Origin: Rhizobium grahamii
GTDB lineage: Bacteria > Pseudomonadota > Alphaproteobacteria > Rhizobiales > Rhizobiaceae
Length of the DNA: 64,000 nt
NCBI RefSeq assembly: GCF_009498215.1
Contig: NZ_CP043498.1
Span: forward strand, 2,356,001 to 2,420,000
Reading direction: 5' to 3'
Below are positions 54,909 to 64,000 of this stretch, piece after piece. The position numbers and the translations under genes were made by a program. Position 1 is the stretch's first letter; every line of letters starts with the position of its first letter. The notes under the pieces were generated by a model. The model ran no database searches. It saw nothing but the letters and a program-made list of their open reading frames with translations, and was not told the origin of the DNA.

Positions 54909-57900
54909 GATTTGCCCATTTCTTCGTGGACCGGCCGATCTTCGCGGCCGTCATCTCGATCGTCTTCCTCGTTGTCGGCAGCATTGCCTACACGCAATTG
55001 CCGGTCGCGCAGTATCCGGAGATCGCGCCGCCAACGATCGTGGTGCGGACGTCCTATCCGGGCGCCGATCCGCAGACGATCGCGGACACCGTCTCGACGC
55101 CGCTTGAGCAGCAGATCAACGGCGTCGAGGACATGCTCTACATGTCCTCCTATTCCAGCGCCGATGGCGCCATGTCGCTGACGATCACCTTCAAGCTGGG
55201 CACCGATCTGGACAAGGTGCAGGTTCTTGTCCAGAACCGCGTTTCGATCGCCCTGCCCCGCCTTCCCGAAGAAGTGCAGCGGCTCGGCGTCACCACCGAC
55301 AAGAGCTCGCCAGACCTGATGATGGTCGTGCATCTGCTGTCGCCCTCGCATCGCTACGACCAGCTTTACGTCTCGAACTACGCGCGAAACCGAATCCGCG
55401 ACACCCTGGTTCGCCTCGATGGCGTTGGTGACGTGCAGATCTTCGGTGAACGCCAATATTCGATGCGAATCTGGCTCGATCCGGAAAAGCTCTCTGCCTA
55501 CCAGATGACATCGGATGACGTCGTCTCGGCGCTTCGTGACCAGAACGTCCAGGTGTCGGGCGGCAAGATCGGCGCGCCGCCGGTCACCGGCAAGAATGCG
55601 TTTGAATATACGGTGCGAACCGAAGGGCGCTTTTCCGATGTCCGTCAGTTTCGATACGTCATCGTCAAATCAACCGACAGCGGCCGGCTGGTCGCGTTGC
55701 AGGATGTCGCCCGTATCGAACTCGGCGCACAGGACTACGTTACCAACAGCTATCTGAACAACGATCCGGCCGTTGCCCTCGGCGTCTTCGCCCGTCCCGG
55801 AACCAATGCGCTGGATACCGCGCATCAGGTTCAGACGCTCATGAAGGACGTCGCGAAGAATTTTCCGCCCGGATTGGAGTATCGGATCGTCTACGACACG
55901 ACCGAGTTCATCTCGGATTCGATTTCGGAGGTCTATCGAACCATCGCCGAAGCCGCGATTCTGGTGGCGATTGTCGTCCTTGTTTTCCTGCAATCCTGGC
56001 GAACGGCGATCATTCCCATCGTTGCGATACCGGTATCGTTGATCGGCACCTTTGCGGTGCTGCTAGCCTTCGGCTTCTCGCTCAACATGCTGACCTTGTT
56101 CGGCCTCGTGCTCGCGATCGGTATCGTGGTCGACGATGCGATCGTCGTGGTGGAAAACGTCGAGCGCAATCTGGCGCGCGGCATGACGCCGAAGGAAGCT
56201 TCTCACGTCACCATGGATGAAGTCGGCACCGCAGTCGTTGCGATTTCGTTGGTCCTTATCGCCGTGTTCGTGCCGACTGCCTTCATTCCCGGCATATCCG
56301 GCCAGTTCTACCGGCAGTTCGCCGTCACGATCTCGGTGACCACGGCGATCTCGGCGCTGAACTCACTGACGCTTTCACCGGCGCTGGCGGGGATCCTGTT
56401 GAGGAGCCATGACCACGAGGCCAAACGTGCCAGCATCGCGACGCGTTTTGTGCGCGGGCTGGCCAACGGCTTCAATCACAGCTTCGATCGAATGAGTGCC
56501 GGCTACTCCTGGATCATCCGGCATCTCGTCAGCAGTTGGGTTGGTCTTACCGCCTCACTGCTGGTCTTCGCGGGATTGCTCGGCGCAACCTGGTTCATGG
56601 GCACAAAGGTCCCGTCAGGGTTCATTCCGACGATGGACCAGGGCTACGCGATCATTGTCGTACAGCTTCCGGACGGCGCATCGCTGGCGCGTACGGATGC
56701 CGTCGTCAAGCAGGTCGGCGACATTGCCCGACAAGTTCCCGGCGTCGGCAATGCCGTGCAGTTCGCGGGCTTCAGCGGTGCGACCTTCACGAATGCCTCG
56801 AATGCCGGTGTCGTCTTCGTCCCGTTCAAGTCGTTCGCGGAGCGAGAGGAAGGCGGCGAGACCGCCAACAAGATCATTGGCGAGCTGTACGGCAAGCTGC
56901 AGAATATCCAGGAAGCCTTCATCATCGCTATCCCGCCACCATCTGTGCGTGGCGTCGGTAACTCCGGCGGCTTCAAGATGCAGATCTCGGATCTTGATAA
57001 CGCGGACATGACCCGGGTGCTCGGCCTCGCGCGCCAGATGATGGGTGCAGCGGCCACGACACCAGGACTGACCGGCGTCTTCACGACATTCTCGGATGCC
57101 AGCCCGCAATACTATCTCGCGATCGACCGCGACAAGGCTCGCTTCCTGAATGTGCCGATCCCCAACATCTTCAACGCCCTGTCGATCAACCTCGGCGTTT
57201 CCTACGTCAACGATTTCAATGCGTTCGGCCGCGTGTACCAGGTCCGGGCGCAGGCCGACCGGCAGTATAGAATGGACAGGGAAGACATCCTCGCGCTGAA
57301 GGTCCGCTCGGCGACCGGTGCGCTTGTGCCCCTCGGAACCCTGATGGAAATTCAGGATGCGAGCGGCCCAACCCTTGTCCAGCGTTACAACATGTATGTC
57401 TCTGTGCCGCTGCAAGGAAACCCGACCCCCGGCACCTCGACCGGCGATGCCATCAAGAAGATGGAAGCGCTGGCGGCGCAGATCCTGCCACAGGGAACCA
57501 CGTTCGAATGGACGGAGTTGGCTTACCAGGAAACGCACACCGGAAACACGGCGATCTACATATTCATCCTGTCGGTCGTCTTTGTTTTCCTGGCGCTCGC
57601 GGCTCAATACGAAAGCTGGGTGTTGCCGCTGGCGATCATCCTCATCGTCCCGCTTGCCGTGCTGGCGGCTCTGATCGGTGTCTGGCTGAGAGGAATGGAC
57701 AATAACGTCCTCACGCAGATCGGTCTGATCGTGCTGATCGGCCTTGCCGCGAAGAACGCCATCCTGATCGTCGAATTCGCACGGCAGGCCGAGGAGGAAG
57801 GGAAGTCACCGGTGGAGGCTGCCGTCGAGGCCAGCCACCTTCGCCTCCGCCCGATCCTGATGACGGCGTTCGCCTTTATCTTCGGCGTGCTGCCGCTCGC

Positions 57901-58099
57901 GATCGCCACCGGCCCCGGCGCCGAAATGCGTCAATCATTGGGGACGGCCGTCTTCTCCGGGATGCTTGGCGTAACGATCTTCGGCCTGTTCCTGACGCCA
58001 GTCTTCTATGTCGTCCTGCGTGGCCGCCGGAAAAAGCCTGCTTCGCACCCTGACGACGCTGCCGCAACCGAGAACGCGGCGTCCGAAACCGCCTCATGA
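54905..58099 (+). CDS. RND multidrug efflux permease (HAE1 family), second copy
   Basis: 1064 residues, full length. N-terminal FFVDRPIFAAVISIVFLVVGS, VDDAIVVVENVERN motif with the Asp pair, VPTAFIPGISGQFYRQFAVTI, and KNAILIVEFARQAEEEG late on. It shares the plan of the permease at 39650 but is clearly a different member. Its ATG overlaps the adaptor stop by 4 bases (ATGA), so export depends on that frameshifted adaptor gene. Its end overlaps the converging exoZ gene by 6 bases. Confidence 0.95.
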   Translation: MRFAHFFVDRPIFAAVISIVFLVVGSIAYTQLPVAQYPEIAPPTIVVRTSYPGADPQTIADTVSTPLEQQINGVEDMLYMSSYSSADGAMSLTITFKLGTDLDKVQVLVQNRVSIALPRLPEEVQRLGVTTDKSSPDLMMVVHLLSPSHRYDQLYVSNYARNRIRDTLVRLDGVGDVQIFGERQYSMRIWLDPEKLSAYQMTSDDVVSALRDQNVQVSGGKIGAPPVTGKNAFEYTVRTEGRFSDVRQFRYVIVKSTDSGRLVALQDVARIELGAQDYVTNSYLNNDPAVALGVFARPGTNALDTAHQVQTLMKDVAKNFPPGLEYRIVYDTTEFISDSISEVYRTIAEAAILVAIVVLVFLQSWRTAIIPIVAIPVSLIGTFAVLLAFGFSLNMLTLFGLVLAIGIVVDDAIVVVENVERNLARGMTPKEASHVTMDEVGTAVVAISLVLIAVFVPTAFIPGISGQFYRQFAVTISVTTAISALNSLTLSPALAGILLRSHDHEAKRASIATRFVRGLANGFNHSFDRMSAGYSWIIRHLVSSWVGLTASLLVFAGLLGATWFMGTKVPSGFIPTMDQGYAIIVVQLPDGASLARTDAVVKQVGDIARQVPGVGNAVQFAGFSGATFTNASNAGVVFVPFKSFAEREEGGETANKIIGELYGKLQNIQEAFIIAIPPPSVRGVGNSGGFKMQISDLDNADMTRVLGLARQMMGAAATTPGLTGVFTTFSDASPQYYLAIDRDKARFLNVPIPNIFNALSINLGVSYVNDFNAFGRVYQVRAQADRQYRMDREDILALKVRSATGALVPLGTLMEIQDASGPTLVQRYNMYVSVPLQGNPTPGTSTGDAIKKMEALAAQILPQGTTFEWTELAYQETHTGNTAIYIFILSVVFVFLALAAQYESWVLPLAIILIVPLAVLAALIGVWLRGMDNNVLTQIGLIVLIGLAAKNAILIVEFARQAEEEGKSPVEAAVEASHLRLRPILMTAFAFIFGVLPLAIATGPGAEMRQSLGTAVFSGMLGVTIFGLFLTPVFYVVLRGRRKKPASHPDDAAATENAASETAS

Positions 58100-59101
58100 G
58101 GCCCGCCGCGCGAGTTCGGCATTCTTTGAACTCGCGCGAGAAATGATCCGCCTGAAGGGTTTCTCCACAAACTCGTAGGCAACGGCCCCGAGGAACGTGC
58201 CGCCAATGACGGCCGCTCCAATGGTGGTCGTGGCTGACAGCCCGAGCAGGCCCGCGCCTTTTACGATCACCGAGATCGCAAGCGTGTGCCAGAGATAGAT
58301 CGAATAGGACGCATCGCCGAGATAGGTCAGCAACGGCACGCGACCGATGCTGCCGTCGGCCTCGAGAGACACCATGCCGTAGACAAGCGCCATCGCGAGC
58401 GGCCCGCAGATCGTCTCATCGAATTCGGCCCCCATCAGGAAGATCGCTGCGAAGCCGGAGAGCGAAGCCCCCACGCAAGCAAGACCAAGGCTGGTGCCCG
58501 CGATCCATCGGCGAAGCCAAAGCTCGGCGAGCATAACGCCGCCGAGGAATTCGAGAATGATCGGACGCGTGTAGGTATAAAGCGCCGGTGAAGTCGGATG
58601 TATCAAAACGCCGATCAGGAAAAAGCCGCCGAAGACCACGCAGAGGAACGCCAGCCTAAGGTGTCTGGGCAGGAATAGGGCTCCAGCAAAGATCGCGTAG
58701 AAGAACATCTCGAAGTTCAGCGTCCATCCCTGGACAAGCACCGGCCAGATTTCTCCGCTGCTCGGCGAACGCATGGGAATGAAGAACAGCGATGCGAAGA
58801 TGTGCTCGGCCGTCAGCTGCAGATTGGGGAAGAGCCCAGCCATCGCCCCCGCGATCATGACCGCCGTCACCAGCCAATAGGACGGAGCGATGCGTTTGAC
58901 GCGATCAAGAAGGAAGCCCTGGGGCGTGATCGGCCGGCGGTCGCTGATGACCCACATGATGAAGCCGCTGATGACGAAGAACACGTCAACGCCCGCAGCG
59001 CCGATCGCGAAATGCTCGCCCGCCCTTTCCGCCGCATGAAACACGACGACAGCGAAAGCGGCAAACGCGCGCAGATATTGGATGCCGTAAAGAGTTTTCA
59101 T
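58094..59101 (-). CDS. exoZ: Acyltransferase ExoZ-like (acyltransferase 3 family)
   Basis: 335 residues with about ten membrane segments. The family start is YGIQYLRAFAAFAVVVFHA, with the catalytic-type His in VVVFHA; GAAGVDVFFVISGFIM follows, then LLDRVKRIAPSYW. The membrane acyltransferase family adds acetyl or other acyl groups to polysaccharides. In S. meliloti ExoZ acetylates succinoglycan and lies next to exoQ, as here. No exoB follows; an RND operon does. Confidence 0.88.
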   Translation of the reverse strand: MKTLYGIQYLRAFAAFAVVVFHAAERAGEHFAIGAAGVDVFFVISGFIMWVISDRRPITPQGFLLDRVKRIAPSYWLVTAVMIAGAMAGLFPNLQLTAEHIFASLFFIPMRSPSSGEIWPVLVQGWTLNFEMFFYAIFAGALFLPRHLRLAFLCVVFGGFFLIGVLIHPTSPALYTYTRPIILEFLGGVMLAELWLRRWIAGTSLGLACVGASLSGFAAIFLMGAEFDETICGPLAMALVYGMVSLEADGSIGRVPLLTYLGDASYSIYLWHTLAISVIVKGAGLLGLSATTTIGAAVIGGTFLGAVAYEFVEKPFRRIISRASSKNAELARRAS

Positions 59102-59159
59102 CCGGGAACCTCAAGCGGCCGGTCAATCCCGGCCGAAAACTACGAAATGATGTAAGCTG

Positions 59160-60425
59160 CTATGACAGAACCGGCTCTGACGGTCGTTGTCGCCGCCAGA
59201 TTCCGGGGGCGGGAACGCGAGACGAGGTCGCGAGTTTTCCGGCCGTAAAATAGAAGAGGAATGTTCCGACGTTGTACGGCGTCAGGATATCGATCTCCAC
59301 GAAGGAGCGGATCGTCAGAAGCACGGCGATCGAAAACAGCAGGTAGGATTCGTCGTTCCTGAAATCTTCGATGAACCGCCGCAGATGGCCCCACAATATC
59401 CTGAGCAGCGTTAGCGCAAGCGTGAGCACCCCGGCGAGGCCCAGTTCCACCGCGGTCTCGATATAGGTATTGTGGAAATGGAAGCCGCTGCGCGAGCCGA
59501 TGAAGAACTCCTCCCACAGCCGTTCCGGCTCGGAAAAGCCCTGAACCCAATAGGCCTGATAGCCTACGCCGAAAATGGGGTTCTGACCTGCGGCCTCGAT
59601 ACCCTGCTGCCAGAGATAGGTTCTGCCGGTCAGGGTGGAATCCTTGCCGAAAATCCCGAGCACGGCATCCACGGCACCGAGATAAACCCCTGCGACGGCA
59701 AGAACGATGACCGCCACACCGCCCCCGATGATCAGCAGCTTGCGATGGCCAGGCGCAAGCTCGAGAACGACGCGCAACCCCATGACCAGCCCCAGGACGA
59801 CGACAGTGGTGAGCACCGATGTCGCCGACTGGCAGACGGCAAGGCAATAGGCCGAGAGCAGGCCGACAACGCCCGCCGCCATCATCCAAATTCGACGCTC
59901 GCCGAAAATAAATACCGCCGAGAAGCAGACGAGCAGCCCGAGAGAGGCATAGAATCCAAGCTGGTTTTTGGAGGCGAAGGCTCCAACGAAGCTGAAGGTC
60001 CCGTCGAGCGGATCGTATTCGTAGTAGCCGAACAGGACGGAATAAACGAGAACGATCCCGACGCCCGCGACCATCCCGAGCGTCAAGGTGCGAACGTCGA
60101 GTACCCTGACGGCAATCAGCGCGCAGATGACCTGCGTCAGATACTGGATGCTGGCGCGGAGCGAGACACTCGGAACCGCCGACCAGAAGACAGAAAGGAA
60201 GGCAAGCGTCGCAAAGGCGAAAAGCCAGAGATAACGACTGTAGCTGCCGAGCACCTTGCGGTAATCGACCGCGATCAGAGGCAGCCAGAGCGCATAGTAA
60301 AGCAGGATCGCTGCCTGCCCGAACCTGATCGAGTAGGCGAAACAGAACAGCGATAGTGCCACGGCCGGAATCGCATACATCGCGTTCCTGCCCGGCTGGA
60401 TAAGAGCCGACTTTGCGATACGCAT
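59160..60425 (-). CDS. exoQ: Succinoglycan polymerization protein ExoQ-like
   Basis: 421 residues with about ten membrane segments, of the O-antigen ligase/polymerase family (Wzy_C). The loop GFHFHNTYIETAVELGLAG (near residue 315) is the family signature, and GRTYLWQQGIEAAGQNPIFGVGYQAY precedes it. In S. meliloti ExoQ makes high-molecular-weight succinoglycan. It lies between exoZ and exoF as in the known cluster. Confidence 0.87.
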   Translation of the reverse strand: MRIAKSALIQPGRNAMYAIPAVALSLFCFAYSIRFGQAAILLYYALWLPLIAVDYRKVLGSYSRYLWLFAFATLAFLSVFWSAVPSVSLRASIQYLTQVICALIAVRVLDVRTLTLGMVAGVGIVLVYSVLFGYYEYDPLDGTFSFVGAFASKNQLGFYASLGLLVCFSAVFIFGERRIWMMAAGVVGLLSAYCLAVCQSATSVLTTVVVLGLVMGLRVVLELAPGHRKLLIIGGGVAVIVLAVAGVYLGAVDAVLGIFGKDSTLTGRTYLWQQGIEAAGQNPIFGVGYQAYWVQGFSEPERLWEEFFIGSRSGFHFHNTYIETAVELGLAGVLTLALTLLRILWGHLRRFIEDFRNDESYLLFSIAVLLTIRSFVEIDILTPYNVGTFLFYFTAGKLATSSRVPAPGIWRRQRPSEPVLS

Positions 60426-60434
60426 GCTGCCTCG

Positions 60435-61706
60435 TTATCTCATATACAGTCCGGCGGTGACCTTGATCAGATCGCCGGGCTGCAGTGCGGTGTTTTCCTG
60501 AACCGGAATTTCCTGCGGCTTTCCATCGACTTCACGAATGATGGAATAGGCAATGCTTGCCGCACCACTGGTGTTGTCGAACCGCGCTGCGTCGGTCGAT
60601 TGCGTCAGGGCTTCGGACATCAGCGAGTTGCTGGTCTGAAGTTTCAGATCGAGTTCGTCGAGCTGTGCTTCGGTGCTCTGCAGCTCCTGGGCCAGCTGTG
60701 CGTCCCAATCGTTCCGCAGCGTGATCTCGTCCTGGTTGGCCTTGCTGATGTCCTGCTTGGCCTTCAGCGAATTGGTATCGATATCGAGAAGTGTCGCCTC
60801 GATGTCGGCGGCGCGCTGCTCGGCGGCCATCTTACGGGCGCTGAGCGCGAGGCCCTTTTCGGCAAGATCCTCGACCTTGTCACGGTCCTCAGTCGCAAGC
60901 TGCAACTGGCGGCTTTGCGTTTCCGTTTTCTTGCCGAGCGTTTCGACTTCGCTCTGCAGCAGTGCCCTGAGATCGTCGAGCGCCTGCAGCTGCAGCGTCA
61001 GTCGCTTCTTGCGCGACTTCATCAGCGCCGTTTCGCTGGCGACCAGAGCCTTTGCCTCAGGCTTGTCCTGAAGTTCCTTCGGTGTTTCGAAGCTCTCCTG
61101 ATCGGCAGCCTCGGCCTTCAGTCGAGCCTGCTTCACCAGCAGACGAGCGCGATCCGCCATGTAAACGACAGCATCGCCCTTGGCATTGATGAAATCGCGG
61201 GCAAAGCGCTGGCCGGCATCCGCACGACGCAGACCGCCGGCAAGGCTCACCGCCTTGACGACGGAAAGGTTGGGGGCGAACGGATATTCTCCCGGTTTCT
61301 CCACGTCGCCGGACAGATAGACCGGCCGGTATTCCGACAGTTCGACGGAGGCGGACGGCCTATCTTTCAAGGCAAATTGCTTCTGCAGTGCTACGCCGAT
61401 TTCCTGGGCGATGGCATCCGTCGTCTTTCCGGAGGCAGGCATGTCGCCCACGAACGGAATCGAGATGCTCCCTGAGGGTCCGACGGTATAGTCCCCGCTT
61501 ACGACCGACCAGTCCCTTATCGTCCCATCCGCCGTTTGCCATTCGGCAACGCGAATCTTGAGCTTGTCCATGACCCCAAGGCGGTAATCATCCGCACTGG
61601 CGATGGACGAAGAAAGCAAGACGCCAGTCAATCCGGCGACCAGCATGATGCCCGATTGCAAAGCGCGCTTTCGGCCAGCTCTGCTCTCGATGAAGCAATC
61701 TTTCAT
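60435..61706 (-). CDS. exoF: EPS export protein ExoF-like
   Basis: 423 residues. A signal peptide at the start (LQSGIMLVAGLTGVLLSSSIASA), a polysaccharide-export (Wza-type) domain with GVMDKLKIRVAEWQ and SGDYTVGPSGSISIPFVGDM, an SLBB-like part (YLSGDVEKPGEYPF), then a long coiled coil (about 160-340). In S. meliloti ExoF is an outer-membrane-associated export protein for succinoglycan. Gene order exoQ-exoF-exoY supports the name. Confidence 0.9.
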   Translation of the reverse strand: MKDCFIESRAGRKRALQSGIMLVAGLTGVLLSSSIASADDYRLGVMDKLKIRVAEWQTADGTIRDWSVVSGDYTVGPSGSISIPFVGDMPASGKTTDAIAQEIGVALQKQFALKDRPSASVELSEYRPVYLSGDVEKPGEYPFAPNLSVVKAVSLAGGLRRADAGQRFARDFINAKGDAVVYMADRARLLVKQARLKAEAADQESFETPKELQDKPEAKALVASETALMKSRKKRLTLQLQALDDLRALLQSEVETLGKKTETQSRQLQLATEDRDKVEDLAEKGLALSARKMAAEQRAADIEATLLDIDTNSLKAKQDISKANQDEITLRNDWDAQLAQELQSTEAQLDELDLKLQTSNSLMSEALTQSTDAARFDNTSGAASIAYSIIREVDGKPQEIPVQENTALQPGDLIKVTAGLYMR

Positions 61707-61780
61707 GAATTTCCCCGTGTTTCGGCACGACTCGGCCAGGCCATGTCGTGCAGTGGCTCGGTGGTAGAAGAAGAATCCGC

Positions 61781-62461
61781 TTAGTAGCTGCCGCGTTGAG
61801 CGCAGACGGCCGGGATAGTGCGAGCGATGATCACGACATCCCGAACCAGAGACCAGTTCTCGACATAGTGGGTATCGAAGGCAACGCGTGCCGCATAGGA
61901 AACGTCGTTGCGTCCGCTGATCTGCCAGAGGCCGGTAAGCCCCGGGCGTGACTGCAGGTAGTAGACCGCAGCATGCTCGTACATTTCAAGCTCGTCGCGC
62001 ACGACAGGTCGTGGGCCAACGATGCTCATCTCGCCGCGAATGATGTTGAAGAGCTGTGGCAGCTCATCAAGGCTCAGCTTGCGCAGTACGGTACCGACGG
62101 CAGTTACCCTCGGGTCGTTCTGCAGCTTTCGCGTGCTGCGCCATTCATCCATGGCCTGCGGATTGTTACGCAGGTAGTCCTGCAGAACCCTGTCGCCATC
62201 CGTCACCATGGTGCGGAACTTCAGGCAACGGAATTCCTGGCCGTTATGGCCGATACGGCGATGCCCGTAGAAGGCCGGACCTTTGTCCGAGAGCTTCACC
62301 AGCAACATCACCATCAGAAGGATCGGGCTCAGAAGAAGGAGCCCGAGGCAGGCGGCGGACACGTCAAATGCCCGTTTTGCGAAACCGCCCGTGGGCGGGA
62401 ACACGCGTTCATGAACTGCGCCATAGAATGGCGAACTGTCCGATCTCGTCGCAGACTTCAT
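61781..62461 (-). CDS. exoY: Undecaprenyl-phosphate galactose phosphotransferase ExoY
   Basis: 226 residues from ATG at 62461 (MKSATRSDSSPFYG). A single membrane helix (about 35-57) precedes the conserved sugar-transferase domain: KLSDKGPAFYGHRRIGHNGQ, FRCLKFRTM, LRKLSLDELPQLFNIIRGEMS, VGPRPV, and SRPGLTGLWQISGRNDVSY. These are standard for the polyprenol phosphate sugar transferases. It starts the succinoglycan repeat by adding galactose-1-phosphate to the lipid carrier. Strongly similar to S. meliloti ExoY. Confidence 0.95.
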   Translation of the reverse strand: MKSATRSDSSPFYGAVHERVFPPTGGFAKRAFDVSAACLGLLLLSPILLMVMLLVKLSDKGPAFYGHRRIGHNGQEFRCLKFRTMVTDGDRVLQDYLRNNPQAMDEWRSTRKLQNDPRVTAVGTVLRKLSLDELPQLFNIIRGEMSIVGPRPVVRDELEMYEHAAVYYLQSRPGLTGLWQISGRNDVSYAARVAFDTHYVENWSLVRDVVIIARTIPAVCAQRGSY

Positions 62462-63230
62462 AGAGGTAACTCCACTTATGTTTGCCGTTTGGTCGGGTAG
62501 GCTCAGGCCGCTTATCTGGCGCTGACGAGATCGAAGTGTATGAGCGGATTTTGTTTTTTTAAGCCACATTTTTAAGACCGACCGTTTCACGCATGTTTTA
62601 CGACCGTTCATTCAGCATTTTATTTCTTCAGCACATGCTTAAACATATTTAAAGCTGGGGTTGTCTTTTGAAAAAATTACAACGCCGCTGAATAAAACTT
62701 TCGCCAATCTCTGTAGCACTCAAAGATACTGAAGGTTATGTTGTTGCGATGCATCGTTGCGAAGTCATGGCAATCGTGAATTGCTTCTGTTGGAACGACC
62801 AATTTAATCTTTGCAACGCCCGATTTATTGCATCGCAACACGGATTTTGCGCCGCACTCACAAATCGTTTTAAATTAAAACTTTGTAATAAAAGTTGAAC
62901 GCAAAACCGTTCTGAGAGCGTCGTGGACAGGTCGATTAAGGCAAAACATCTGCGTGTATTGTCAAATTCACCACAACCAGAAGAAATAACCGATCCTTAA
63001 TCATCTTTCGGCTTTTCCGAGGTTGCCATACTGGTCAGTGGCATTTTTACCAGTCCTCGGAACAAACGATTAAGATCACGCTTGTACTACCGACGCCGCG
63101 ACGCAAAAAACGACGCCAGTGCTTCAGTTGTACGCAGAAGTCCTGTAAAACAGAACCGCACTAATAGCCTGGTGAAGCGATTGCGTCCGGTGAAAGTTCA
63201 TTGAGCAACGCTTCGATGGGGAGGCAACAC
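62462..63230. promoter_or_regulatory. exoY-exoX divergent regulatory region
   Basis: 769 AT-rich bases, the longest non-coding stretch of the window. A 12-bp perfect inverted repeat has arms TGTTGCGATGCA (62742-62753) and TGCATCGCAACA (62829-62840); the left one contains the palindrome CGATGCATCG. ACTGGT and ACCAGT form another inverted pair at 63030-63054. T/A-rich tracts near 62560-62700 and 62860-62900 resemble sites bound by MucR-type regulators. Two promoters must face outwards. No gene is apparent. Confidence 0.6.
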
Positions 63231-63503
63231 ATGTATGCACCTCGCGTTTTTATCAGCATGCTCGGCGCCCTCGGCGTTTTTGCTGTGGCGACGTACTGGC
63301 TGAGCGGCTCTCTTTCCGGAATGATCATCAAGACCGTGATCTGCGCGATTCTCTTGCAGGCCGGATACTTCGGTGGCGTGCTCTATCTCGTCTGGAAGGA
63401 AAGCAGGGAACGTCGCGCGCGCCAGCCGTCTCAAAACCGTGGCGAAGAGCCTGAAAAGCTTTCGGTAACGCCTTTCAAAAACTCCGAACCTTTCAATCGC
63501 TGA
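63231..63503 (+). CDS. exoX: ExoX-like repressor of exopolysaccharide synthesis
   Basis: 90 residues from ATG at 63231, with GGGAGG before it. Two membrane helices (VFISMLGALGVFAVATYWLSG and MIIKTVICAILLQAGYFGGVLYLV) and a charged tail. The start MYAPRVFISM matches the ExoX of rhizobia, an inner-membrane protein that lowers EPS output post-translationally, probably through ExoY. It is divergent from exoY, as in S. meliloti. Confidence 0.92.
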   Translation: MYAPRVFISMLGALGVFAVATYWLSGSLSGMIIKTVICAILLQAGYFGGVLYLVWKESRERRARQPSQNRGEEPEKLSVTPFKNSEPFNR

Positions 63504-63637
63504 GCCTTCTGACGCGTATTGCGTCTCGCACGTCGGATCGGCGTCCGCCGACCGTATCGTAACATGAAGTGACTCCTTCTGCGTTGTCTGCCGCGCTCCG
63601 ACGTCCTAGTTCTTGGGCGAAACAACGGAGGTAAAGC
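63504..63637 (+). promoter_or_regulatory. Spacer between exoX and exoU
   Basis: 134 bases with no gene or clear terminator. It ends with CGGAGGTAAAGC, a good ribosome site for the GTG start of exoU at 63638. Confidence 0.5.
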
Positions 63638-64000
63638 GTGGCTCCAACGGCTAATATTTGCGTCATCATCGCCGCCAAGAACGCGGCCGACACCATTGAA
63701 ACCGCTGTAATATCTGCACTGCGCGAGCCCGAAGTGGCCGAGGTCGTGGTCGTAGACGACGGGTCGAACGACGGTACGGCGGAGGCGGCCAAACGCGCAG
63801 ACGATGCCACCGGCCGGCTGATTGTTGCCCGATTCGAACAGAACAAAGGGCCATCCGCAGCCCGCAATCATGCAATCGAAATCTCGTCCGCACCGCTGAT
63901 CGCAATCCTCGACGCCGACGATTTCTTCTTTGCCGGACGCTTCCAGCGCATGATCGCCGCTGACGATTGGGAGTTCGTTGCCGACAACATCGCCTTTGTC
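63638..64000 (+). CDS. exoU: Succinoglycan glycosyltransferase ExoU-like (cut by the right edge)
   Basis: 121 codons visible from GTG at 63638 with GGAGG 7 bases before. It is a GT2 enzyme: NICVIIAAKNAADTIETAV, VVVVDDGSNDGTAEAAK, NKGPSAARNHAIEI and the DXD region AILDADDFFFAGRF. The sequence follows rhizobial ExoU, a glucosyltransferase that adds a side-chain glucose of succinoglycan. Position after exoX matches the S. meliloti order. The rest of the gene lies outside. Confidence 0.9.
   Translation, partial: MAPTANICVIIAAKNAADTIETAVISALREPEVAEVVVVDDGSNDGTAEAAKRADDATGRLIVARFEQNKGPSAARNHAIEISSAPLIAILDADDFFFAGRFQRMIAADDWEFVADNIAFV

Overview
The window comes from a member of the Rhizobiaceae (Sinorhizobium, Agrobacterium or Rhizobium type), judged from gene content and order. 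The first 15 kb carries the rhizobial chromosomal order sciP, fliJ, ctrA, chpT, eipA, rluD, rpoH, purA. The last 6 kb carries the succinoglycan order exoZ, exoQ, exoF, exoY, exoX, exoU. The DNA is GC-rich throughout and no rRNA, tRNA, CRISPR array, transposase or integrase was seen.

Layout. 1-15.3 kb: an orphan LuxR-type regulator, then a cell-cycle block (SciP, the flagellar chaperone FliJ, CtrA, a small receiver protein and the phosphotransferase ChpT). Next come an envelope protein (EipA), a coiled-coil membrane protein, a tRNA/rRNA methyltransferase, the pseudouridine synthase RluD, RpoH, a large acidic membrane protein, PurA and a DMT transporter. 15.3-16.3 kb: two intergenic palindromes and a GNAT protein. 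16.6-34 kb: polysaccharide functions. These are an SGNH hydrolase with a very large internal insertion, a leftward operon (acetyltransferase, polymerase, flippase, GDP-mannose 3,5-epimerase, glycosyltransferase, co-polymerase/BY-kinase), and a rightward set making nucleotide sugars (phosphomannomutase, ManC, Ugd, UDP-glucuronate epimerase). A quinone/dioxygenase pair and uracil-DNA glycosylase lie between them. 34-39.5 kb: a GGDEF/EAL protein broken by a frameshift, a DenD/LtnD-like dehydrogenase pair, a cupin-like protein and a GNAT protein. 39.6-58 kb: export and stress functions. These are two RND pumps, an EmrAB pump with a damaged marR, two LysR regulators with divergent targets, two SDRs and a 3-methyladenine DNA glycosylase. 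58-64 kb: the start of the succinoglycan cluster.

How the genes work together. SciP, CtrA and ChpT are parts of one alphaproteobacterial circuit, and four GANTC (CcrM) sites cluster in front of ctrA. Phosphomannomutase, ManC and the epimerase together could make GDP-mannose and GDP-L-galactose (or GDP-L-gulose) for the leftward polysaccharide operon, while Ugd and its partner supply uronic acids. The exo genes make and export a second, succinoglycan-type polymer.

The main caution concerns reading frames. Three conserved genes (the PAS-GGDEF-EAL protein, marR and an RND adaptor) are broken by 1-2 base indels, mostly in runs of C/G, and the SGNH hydrolase shows signs of the same at its N-terminus. 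This looks either like uncorrected sequencing error or like recent gene decay, and it should be settled before any of them is called a pseudogene. The least familiar items biologically are the putative GDP-L-galactose polysaccharide locus, the split SGNH hydrolase, a hydrolase-like protein lacking its catalytic residues in an RND operon, and a cupin that resembles DMSP lyases but lacks the metal ligands.
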